Below are positions 1 to 6,533 of a stretch of DNA of 6,533 nucleotides, one piece after another. The position numbers and the translations under genes are program-made. Where the stretch lies: contig JAUZQH010000040.1 of NCBI GenBank assembly GCA_030951065.1, positions 1 through 6,533 on the forward strand, given 5' to 3'. Origin of the DNA: Mariprofundus sp. Lineage in GTDB: Bacteria > Pseudomonadota > Zetaproteobacteria > Mariprofundales > Mariprofundaceae. The notes under the pieces were generated by a model. The model made no database searches, was not told where the DNA came from, and was given only the letters and a program-made list of their open reading frames with translations. Every line of letters begins with the position of its first letter. Position 1 is the first letter of the stretch.

Positions 1-489
1 TTGATCATTCAGATCATATTCGCCGCCAAAACCATAAGTAAAGCCTGTTTTAGTTTTACTTTGAGTAAAGTTTAGTCCTACAACGGATACATCCATTTTC
101 GCTTTGGCGGTTGTACCACCGACCAGGGCATAAACACGAAAGTCCTGAGCAACAGGGTATTGCAGCTTGGCCAGATAAGATATGAAATAGTCAGAGCTCA
201 ATTTCACATCAAAAGTAGCTGGAATACCAAAAGTACCGGCTGGATAAGTCTTTGTTCCAGTGCCTGTTGCCCCTACCCGCAACTCGACTGCCAGGTAATC
301 AGTAAAATCCACCCCGAACTTCGCGTAACCACCAAACACTGTGTTTTTTTGGTTGAGTCCAACGCTGGAATCTTTAATTTCAACACCAAATGCTCCGATA
401 CCAATCCCTGCATAAGGTTTAATATCCTGAGCCTGTGCTACGCTGCTCATGGCAACCATCGCTGCCATTACAATCAATAAACGTTTCAT
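1..489 (-). CDS. Outer-membrane beta-barrel (porin-like) protein, C-terminus cut by window edge
   Basis: The frame is open from the ATG at 489 to the window edge, giving the first 163 residues. Residues 1-20 form a classic Sec signal peptide: MKR, a hydrophobic core, then AQA before Q21, a signal peptidase I site. The mature part alternates aromatic or hydrophobic and polar residues in short Gly-rich strands (for example YAGIGIGAFGVEI at 26-38, VFGGYAKFGVDF at 51-62, YLAVELRVGA at 65-74, YFISYLAKLQYPV at 101-113, FRVYALVGGTTAKAKM at 117-132, and GFTYGFGGEYDL at 149-160). This is the pattern of small 8-stranded outer-membrane barrels (OMP_b-brl-like). The expected final strand lies outside the window. 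The start is supported by AAGGAG at 500-505 (minus strand), 10 nt from the ATG, and by a promoter just upstream. It lies downstream of valS on the same strand but probably has its own promoter. The specific function (pore, adhesion, structural) cannot be told. Confidence 0.8.
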   Translation of the reverse strand, partial: MKRLLIVMAAMVAMSSVAQAQDIKPYAGIGIGAFGVEIKDSSVGLNQKNTVFGGYAKFGVDFTDYLAVELRVGATGTGTKTYPAGTFGIPATFDVKLSSDYFISYLAKLQYPVAQDFRVYALVGGTTAKAKMDVSVVGLNFTQSKTKTGFTYGFGGEYDLNDQ

Positions 490-596
490 AAGTTCGCATC
501 TCCTTTAAAATTGAAGCGCATTATAAATATCTTTTTTGCAGCGCCAAGAACAACCGCCAACAACTGTAACTATTTGATACATTGCGGCATGGCACA
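490..596. other. Spacer between valS stop and outer-membrane protein start
   Basis: These 107 bp hold the promoter and ribosome site of the outer-membrane protein gene and no other gene. I see no hairpin followed by a T-run on the minus strand, so valS transcripts may read into the downstream gene. On the minus strand, GTTGTTGGCG is followed closely by GTTGTTCTTGGCG, an imperfect short direct repeat whose second copy includes the -35 box. Confidence 0.6.
520..547 (-). promoter_or_regulatory. Sigma70-type promoter for the outer-membrane protein gene
   Basis: Read on the minus strand, a perfect -10 box TATAAT (520-525) lies 16 nt from TTGGCG (542-547), a 4 of 6 match to the -35 consensus. Transcription would start near 513, leaving a short leader of about 24 nt that holds the AAGGAG ribosome site. 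The spacer includes an A-rich run (AAAAAAG). The match is strong by eye, but no expression evidence is available. Confidence 0.6.
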
Positions 597-3239
<2,643 letters not shown>

Positions 3240-3394
3240 GGGTTTCCTCAGTCTGGGTTCAGTTTAGTCGGCGCATGCTACGTGCAAGGGAAAATCGGGC
3301 AACCTGCACATGTTTTCGGGGCGATCCATGCTATTTCAGCCCCCGACTCTATACCGGCATTGACCGCACAGCACAAAGAGACACAATCACGAAC
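3240..3394. promoter_or_regulatory. Divergent valS/ispD intergenic region
   Basis: This 155-bp region separates the two divergent starts and should hold both promoters. For valS (minus strand), candidates are TTGCAC (3282-3287) with TAAACT (3261-3266), spacing 15, or TTGCCC (3297-3302) with TAGCAT (3275-3280), spacing 16. Neither is decisive. For ispD (plus strand) only weak matches are visible: an extended -10-like TGCTATTTC at 3329-3337 and TATACC at 3350-3355. Neither has a good -35 box. An inverted repeat at 3282-3309 overlaps the valS candidates. The frame of ispD stays open upstream to 3275, but that extension resembles no IspD N-terminus and is treated as leader. Confidence 0.45.
3282..3309. 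repeat. Inverted repeat upstream of valS (possible operator)
   Basis: The left arm GTGCAAGG (3282-3289) and right arm CCTGCAC (3303-3309) are complementary apart from one extra A in the left arm, separated by 13 nt. The left arm overlaps the TTGCAC -35 candidate of valS. The sequence symmetry is directly visible. Its role as a protein-binding site is inference, and chance occurrence is quite possible at this arm length. Confidence 0.3.
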
Positions 3395-4081
3395 ATGAAA
3401 ACAGCTGTCCTGTTATTAGCCGCCGGCAGTGGACGCCGGTTTGGCGGCGAGATGCCCAAACAATATGTCGAGGTAAACGGCAAAGCCATTGTGCTGCATA
3501 CACTGGAGCACCTGGCACTGGAACCCCGGATCAGCATGGTCCAGCCCGTCATTGCCAAAGGGGACCATCATTTTTCCAGGTTGATGACAGACAAATATTT
3601 TCCGTTCGATGTATTGCCGGCCGTGATCGGTGGCACGGAACGCTCTATATCCATGCAGCGGGGGCTGGCTGCATTGCCAAAGCATGTTGAACTGGTAGCC
3701 GTGCATGATGCCGCCCGCCCATTGCCATCGAGGGCATTATTATCCGATGTGCTTGATGTCGCCGAACGATTCGGCGCTGCAATTCCCGGCCTGCCGGTGC
3801 ATGACACCATCAAGCGCGTGAATGCAGAGGGCAAAGTGCTGGAAACGCCACAACGCCAATATCTCAGGGCTGTGCAAACGCCACAGGTGGCAAAACGTCA
3901 GTGGTTTGAACAAGCCATCATACAGGAATCAAATCGTTTACATATGCATACCGATGATGCATCACTGCTTGAAGCTGCCGGATTTGATGTCTATGTCAGC
4001 CAAGGTGATGTCCTGAACCGGAAAATCACCACAGTGGAAGATTTGGCATGGATGGCATCGGTACTCGACGAGCATAATTGA
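3395..4081 (+). CDS. ispD: 2-C-methyl-D-erythritol 4-phosphate cytidylyltransferase
   Basis: IspD transfers CMP from CTP to methylerythritol 4-phosphate, giving CDP-methylerythritol in the cytoplasmic MEP isoprenoid pathway. The 228-aa product matches the family's usual length of about 230. The N-terminal nucleotide loop LLAAGSGRRFGGEMPKQY (7-24) carries the catalytic R15 and K22, equivalents of E. coli Arg20 and Lys27. Further family motifs are GGTERSISM (79-87), VAVHDAARPL (101-110) with the metal- and substrate-binding Asp105, QTPQ (161-164), TDDASLLEAAG (186-196), and NRKITTVEDL (208-217) with Lys210. The start at 3395 was chosen because the conserved motif follows at once. A 120-nt open extension upstream (to ATG 3275) has no IspD similarity. 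The ribosome site is weak (AAAGAGA, 15 nt or more away). ispF follows after 21 bp, so the two probably form an operon. It is not fused to IspF, unlike many alphaproteobacterial IspDF proteins. Confidence 0.96.
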   Translation: MKTAVLLLAAGSGRRFGGEMPKQYVEVNGKAIVLHTLEHLALEPRISMVQPVIAKGDHHFSRLMTDKYFPFDVLPAVIGGTERSISMQRGLAALPKHVELVAVHDAARPLPSRALLSDVLDVAERFGAAIPGLPVHDTIKRVNAEGKVLETPQRQYLRAVQTPQVAKRQWFEQAIIQESNRLHMHTDDASLLEAAGFDVYVSQGDVLNRKITTVEDLAWMASVLDEHN

Positions 4082-4090
4082 TATACGGAA

Positions 4091-4096
4091 AGGGGA
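4091..4096 (+). promoter_or_regulatory. Ribosome binding site that decides the ispF start
   Basis: AGGGGA ends 6 nt before the ATG at 4103. A TTG at 4097 touches it with no spacing, so it cannot be the start. The next ATG at 4109 is 12 nt away, which is less favourable. The ATG at 4103 is therefore the best choice. Confidence 0.7.
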
Positions 4097-4102
4097 TTGC
4101 TG

Positions 4103-4591
4103 ATGAAAATGAACATCCGCGTAGGTCAGGGTTATGATGTACACGCATTTGCCGATAACAGAAAACTGATCCTTGCCGGAGTTGAAATTCCGTATGGGCG
4201 CGGTCTGGCCGGCCATTCCGATGCCGATGTGCTATACCATGCCTTGTGCGATGCCTTGCTGGGAGCTGTGGGTCAGGGCGATATCGGTCACCATTTCCCC
4301 GATACCGATGCACAATATAAAAATACAGACAGTGCATTGTTTGTTTCACAGACAGTGAAACTGCTCAAAACGCTGGGCTGGGAGATTGGCAATGTTGACT
4401 GCACCATTATGGCACAGGAGCCCAAACTTGCGCCGTATGTGCCACACATGAAAAAAAACATGGCGGCCCTTCTGCTGGTTTCCGAGCAAGACGTGAATAT
4501 CAAAGCGACGACCACTGAACGACTGGGTTTTATCGGCAGAAAGGAAGGCATTGCAGCCGAGGCGGTGGCTCTGGTATCCCGTAATCGTTGA
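4103..4591 (+). CDS. ispF: 2-C-methyl-D-erythritol 2,4-cyclodiphosphate synthase
   Basis: IspF cyclises CDP-methylerythritol 2-phosphate to methylerythritol 2,4-cyclodiphosphate with loss of CMP. It works as a metal-dependent homotrimer in the MEP pathway. The 162-aa product is of normal length. The signature RVGQGYDVHAF (6-16) gives the metal ligands D12 and H14, and the third ligand is H46 in GHSDADVLYHALCDALLGA (38-56). The loop DIGHHFPDTD (60-69), the stretch CTIMAQEPKLAPY (100-112), and the nucleotide-binding region KATTTERLGFIGRKEGIAAE (134-153) are all present. Start 4103 is set by the ribosome site at 4091-4096. It lies 21 bp after ispD and is probably co-transcribed with it. IspE, the intervening enzyme, is not encoded in this window. 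The gene ends 31 bp from the convergent zinc-ribbon gene. Confidence 0.97.
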   Translation: MKMNIRVGQGYDVHAFADNRKLILAGVEIPYGRGLAGHSDADVLYHALCDALLGAVGQGDIGHHFPDTDAQYKNTDSALFVSQTVKLLKTLGWEIGNVDCTIMAQEPKLAPYVPHMKKNMAALLLVSEQDVNIKATTTERLGFIGRKEGIAAEAVALVSRNR

Positions 4592-4622
4592 ATTCAGGCC
4601 ATAAGTATCAAAAACGCGACAG
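4592..4622. other. Convergent spacer between ispF and the zinc-ribbon gene
   Basis: Only 31 bp separate the two stop codons. I see no convincing bidirectional terminator: no long GC-rich stem with flanking A/T runs. A five-base A run at 4610-4614 (T-run on the minus strand) sits after a stem of only about 4 bp. Antisense read-through between the two units is therefore possible. Confidence 0.5.
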
Positions 4623-5285
4623 CTAACCTGATGTCCTGAGGCTCGGCCTAAGCGTAAAATCACCGATTGCTTCGGGCACATGCTCCACCAGTATCGTAAA
4701 AGCGCGACTGCCGAGTGCCCGCACCGGCATCTTGTCTCTGGCTGGCCTGGAATACGGCACCTGACGAACACGCTTCTCGGACGACGGCAAGTCTATTTCA
4801 AACGAATATTTTGCAATCTGTTTGTCCGGCTCCGTTTTCGAAAAAAAGGCTATTTCAATATTTGGCAATGCCATATCACTTGCCAGCAGGTTTTTTATTT
4901 TGCCCCGAATGAGTAAAACCCTGCTATCATCATTGCGGGTAATCCAGACAGAACGCACGCTTTCGGAGGCGATGCGCCAGTCTTTGGCACGCAATGGCAT
5001 ATCGAAGCCAACATTGATCAGCGTGCTGCGAAACCAGCGATTATCCAGCCATGCATCTTTCTGCAACCAGAACCCACTACAGATAACCAGCAGCAACACA
5101 GCCACAAACCACGGCCAGATATGTGCCGCTTTTCGAACCGGAGCCTGCTCCGGTTGATTGTTTTCAGGATAAAGCTGATCAGTCGCCGAAAATTCAAGAC
5201 CACATCGATGACAGACGAACAAGACATCTTCAACATTGTGTGTGATCTCATAATTTGTCTGGCAGTGCGGACATTCAAGATGCAT
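4623..5285 (-). CDS. MJ0042-type zinc-ribbon, single-pass membrane protein of unknown function (DUF3426-like)
   Basis: The 220-aa protein begins with a compact zinc ribbon: CPHC at 5-8 and CHRC at 25-28, with the start MHLECPHCQTNYEI typical of MJ0042 finger proteins. A variable linker (about 33-55) leads to one strong transmembrane helix (about 57-74, WPWFVAVLLLVICSGFWL). After this comes a 145-residue soluble domain of predicted beta character, for example RVLLIRGKIKNLLASDMALPN (122-142), resembling the DUF3426 region. With a cytoplasmic ribbon the C-terminal domain would be periplasmic; this topology is inference. The function is not established for the family, as far as I know. The start ATG at 5285 lies directly before the ribbon. 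No good ribosome site is visible; AGGT at 5305-5308 is 19 nt away. It converges with ispF and diverges from ftsE. The neighbourhood suggests a link to division or envelope work without proving it. Confidence 0.85.
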   Translation of the reverse strand: MHLECPHCQTNYEITHNVEDVLFVCHRCGLEFSATDQLYPENNQPEQAPVRKAAHIWPWFVAVLLLVICSGFWLQKDAWLDNRWFRSTLINVGFDMPLRAKDWRIASESVRSVWITRNDDSRVLLIRGKIKNLLASDMALPNIEIAFFSKTEPDKQIAKYSFEIDLPSSEKRVRQVPYSRPARDKMPVRALGSRAFTILVEHVPEAIGDFTLRPSLRTSG

Positions 5286-5302
5286 GCGCGCATATTGAAT
5301 AT
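5284..5302. repeat. Two adjoining palindromes at the zinc-ribbon start codon
   Basis: ATGCGCGCAT (5284-5293) is a perfect 10-bp palindrome and ATATTGAATAT (5292-5302) has perfect 5-bp arms around one base. The zinc-ribbon ATG at 5285 starts within the first. The symmetry is directly visible. An operator or translation-control role is inference, and such short palindromes can arise by chance. Confidence 0.3.
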
Positions 5303-5398
5303 TTACCTGCCATTTGTCAGCAGCATGAAATCAGGACATAGAATAATAGCACTATCCGCCAGTGACAGGGCGGCACACCGAAGCTACCGTTTGCAGCC
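5286..5398. promoter_or_regulatory. Divergent zinc-ribbon gene/ftsE control region
   Basis: This 113-bp region lies between two divergent start codons. Toward ftsE (plus), TTGTCA (5314-5319) pairs with TAGAAT (5339-5344) at 19-nt spacing. Toward the zinc-ribbon gene (minus), an extended -10 box TGCTATTAT occupies 5343-5351 with no clear -35. The two -10 boxes touch or overlap, so the promoters may compete. Both leaders would be about 50 nt. All promoter calls are by eye. Confidence 0.4.
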
Positions 5399-6082
5399 AT
5401 GTCAGCAGACCATCCCATGATTCAAATGCAGCGCCTCATGCTCCGGTACCCGACCGGAAAAACAGCCCTTTCGGGCTTGACCCTGGATATTTCGCAGGGG
5501 CAGTTTGTGTACCTTGTCGGAGAAAGCGGGGCTGGAAAATCCTCCCTGTTGCGCATGTTTTACGGCGGGATCCGTCCGACATCTGGTACATTGACTGTAC
5601 AGCGAACAGACATGCGCTCTGCCGGTGAGGCAAAAGTGCGTGAGCTAAGACGGCGAACCGGCATTATTTTCCAGGATCACCGTTTGCTGTTTTCACGTAC
5701 CGTTTTTGAAAATGTAGCGTTGCCATTACGCGTGCAAGGCTGGAAAACCGAGCGTCTGATTCCACGCGTGCGCAAAGTGCTGGCTTATGTGGGTCTGGCT
5801 GACCGGTTATGGTCCTATCCGGAAGCCCTGTCCGGCGGCGAACAACAGCGGGTTGCCATTGCCCGCGCCATGACCGCCAATCCGGCCGTCATTCTGGCTG
5901 ATGAGCCAACCGGCAACCTGGATGTGGATACTGCACGCCGGGTGCTGGATTATCTGACGGCGCTGAATCGCCAGGGCACAACCGTCATCATGGCCACCCA
6001 TGATCTGCATCTGCTGGAGTCACATCCGGGCCGTGTGGTGCAATTACACCAAGGATCACTGGCCGGGAGCGGTTATGAATAA
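5399..6082 (+). CDS. ftsE: Cell division ATP-binding protein FtsE
   Basis: FtsE is the cytoplasmic ATPase of the FtsEX complex, an ABC-type machine that transmits mechanical change rather than transporting a substrate. It activates peptidoglycan hydrolases at the division site. The 227-aa protein has the full ABC set: Walker [10 protein letters not shown] at 41-49, Q-loop FQDHRLL at 91-97, signature [14 protein letters not shown] at 144-157, Walker [13 protein letters not shown] at 164-175, and the H-loop histidine at 201 (MATHD). FQDHRLL is the form usually seen in FtsE. The start is uncertain: ATG 5399 and ATG 5417 (giving MIQMQRL, closer to common FtsE N-termini) are both possible, and neither has a visible ribosome site. 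An in-frame stop at 5363-5365 rules out much longer versions. It overlaps ftsX by 8 bp, so the two are translationally coupled. LolD-type transporters share the fold, but the following FtsX-like gene settles the call. Confidence 0.93.
   Translation: MSADHPMIQMQRLMLRYPTGKTALSGLTLDISQGQFVYLVGESGAGKSSLLRMFYGGIRPTSGTLTVQRTDMRSAGEAKVRELRRRTGIIFQDHRLLFSRTVFENVALPLRVQGWKTERLIPRVRKVLAYVGLADRLWSYPEALSGGEQQRVAIARAMTANPAVILADEPTGNLDVDTARRVLDYLTALNRQGTTVIMATHDLHLLESHPGRVVQLHQGSLAGSGYE
6065..6069 (+). promoter_or_regulatory. Ribosome binding site of ftsX inside ftsE
   Basis: GGGAG lies in the last codons of ftsE, 5 nt before the ftsX ATG at 6075. This supports that start and coupling of the two reading frames. 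Confidence 0.6.
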
Positions 6083-6533
6083 ACGCACCGAAGTTATTCC
6101 GGATAAGGTAACCCCCCGACTTCCGGGCGGCTTTCATTTGCCCCCATTCGGTATCCATCAGGTTCTCGCCCTGATGATTGTCTGCATTGCATTATGGGCT
6201 ATAGGTGCCATCTGGCTGGGCATGCAAGCTGCCAGCCAGTGGGTTGGCAGCTGGCAACAGGATATTCATATCCACGTTTATCTGGATTCAGCTGATAAGA
6301 ATCAATCTATCAAGCTGAAACAAAAACTGGAAACGATCCCACAAATCGCCGCTGTCAGAAAAATATCTTCTGAAGAAGCCGCTCGCTGGATGCAGAGCTG
6401 GTTACATGATGCCGGAATGAACCAGAAAGAACTGGCCGATCGTCTGCCTGTTACCTTTGAATTATCGCTATTGGATGAGCAGTCTGAGTTTCTGTTTTCA
6501 GATATTCGTGACATTGCATCCCGATTCGGTGCT
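6075..6533 (+). CDS. ftsX: Cell division protein FtsX, N-terminal part (cut by window edge)
   Basis: FtsX is the inner-membrane partner of FtsE; its periplasmic domain engages murein hydrolases or their activators. The frame is open from ATG 6075 to the window end, giving 153 residues of a protein usually near 300. There is a cytoplasmic N-terminus (1-26), a first transmembrane helix at about 27-50 (VLALMIVCIALWAIGAIWLGM), and the start of the periplasmic domain. That domain shows the family pattern: DIHIHVYLD (63-71), a helix, then IPQIAAVRKISSEEAARWM (88-106), and LADRLPVTFELSL (120-132), which correspond to the familiar 'xVxL', 'V..V..vs.eeA' and 'LP..fev' blocks. The remaining periplasmic part and the last three membrane helices lie outside. 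The start overlaps the ftsE stop by 8 bp and has GGGAG 5 nt upstream. A strong hairpin lies in the coding sequence at 6227-6252. Confidence 0.87.
   Translation, partial: MNKRTEVIPDKVTPRLPGGFHLPPFGIHQVLALMIVCIALWAIGAIWLGMQAASQWVGSWQQDIHIHVYLDSADKNQSIKLKQKLETIPQIAAVRKISSEEAARWMQSWLHDAGMNQKELADRLPVTFELSLLDEQSEFLFSDIRDIASRFGA
6227..6252 (+). other. 11-bp stem-loop within ftsX
   Basis: The arm AGCTGCCAGCC (6227-6237) pairs with GGTTGGCAGCT (6242-6252) over 11 bp including one G-T wobble, closing a four-base loop AGTG. It encodes residues just after the first transmembrane helix. There is no following T-run, so it is not an intrinsic terminator. Whether it forms or matters in the mRNA is unknown. 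Confidence 0.5.

Noticed and set aside
160..480. Plus-strand open frame of 106 codons near the left edge
   Set aside because: It is antisense to the beta-barrel gene, which has a clear signal peptide, ribosome site and promoter.
3275..3394. A 40-residue N-terminal extension of IspD from ATG 3275
   Set aside because: IspD proteins begin right at the nucleotide-binding loop. The extension has no family similarity and would fill the divergent promoter region.
3419..3448. GCCGCC ... GGCGGC inverted repeat near the ispD start
   Set aside because: It falls in the Ala/Gly/Arg-rich nucleotide loop, whose GC-rich codons readily produce such pairing. Arms are short and the loop is 18 nt.
4610..4635. 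Possible terminator for the zinc-ribbon gene (GACA/TGTC stem before a five-base T-run on the minus strand)
   Set aside because: The stem is only about 4 bp with a 10-nt loop, too weak for a credible intrinsic terminator.
5018..5293. Alternative minus-strand frame starting at ATG 5293, which has an AGGT site about 11 nt upstream
   Set aside because: It runs out of frame with the zinc ribbon and yields no recognisable domain, while the frame from 5285 gives the CPHC/CHRC ribbon and a membrane helix.

Overview
This looks like a chromosomal housekeeping segment from a Gram-negative bacterium, most likely a proteobacterium. The evidence is a signal-peptide-bearing outer-membrane beta-barrel protein, separate ispD and ispF genes of the MEP isoprenoid pathway, and an ftsE-ftsX pair. 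A zinc-ribbon (MJ0042-type) membrane protein sits divergently next to ftsE. From memory, that arrangement is familiar in Alphaproteobacteria and related lineages, and the mix of genes would also fit Zetaproteobacteria. This placement is inference and weak. I see no mobile element, phage gene, CRISPR array, tRNA or rRNA.

Layout, left to right. Minus strand: the 5' part of an outer-membrane beta-barrel protein gene (1-489, cut by the window edge), with a good sigma70-type promoter in the spacer behind it. Upstream of that is complete valS (597-3239, valyl-tRNA synthetase, 880 aa). A 155-bp divergent intergenic region separates valS from the plus-strand pair ispD (3395-4081) and ispF (4103-4591). 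A minus-strand zinc-ribbon plus single-transmembrane-segment protein (4623-5285) converges on ispF with only 31 bp between the stop codons. It diverges from ftsE (5399-6082, plus). ftsX (6075 to the window end, plus) overlaps ftsE by 8 bp and is cut off inside its periplasmic domain.

How the genes work together. IspD and IspF catalyse two non-consecutive steps of the MEP pathway, which supplies isopentenyl diphosphate, for example for the undecaprenyl carrier used in cell-wall synthesis. FtsE and FtsX form a membrane complex that controls septal peptidoglycan hydrolysis. The zinc-ribbon protein is of unknown function; its position beside ftsEX suggests an envelope role, but nothing in the sequence proves it.

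Nothing here amounts to a new biological system. The points most worth checking are the zinc-ribbon/FtsEX neighbourhood, an 11-bp-stem hairpin inside ftsX, the overlapping promoter candidates and start-codon palindromes between the zinc-ribbon gene and ftsE, and an inverted repeat overlapping the probable valS promoter.
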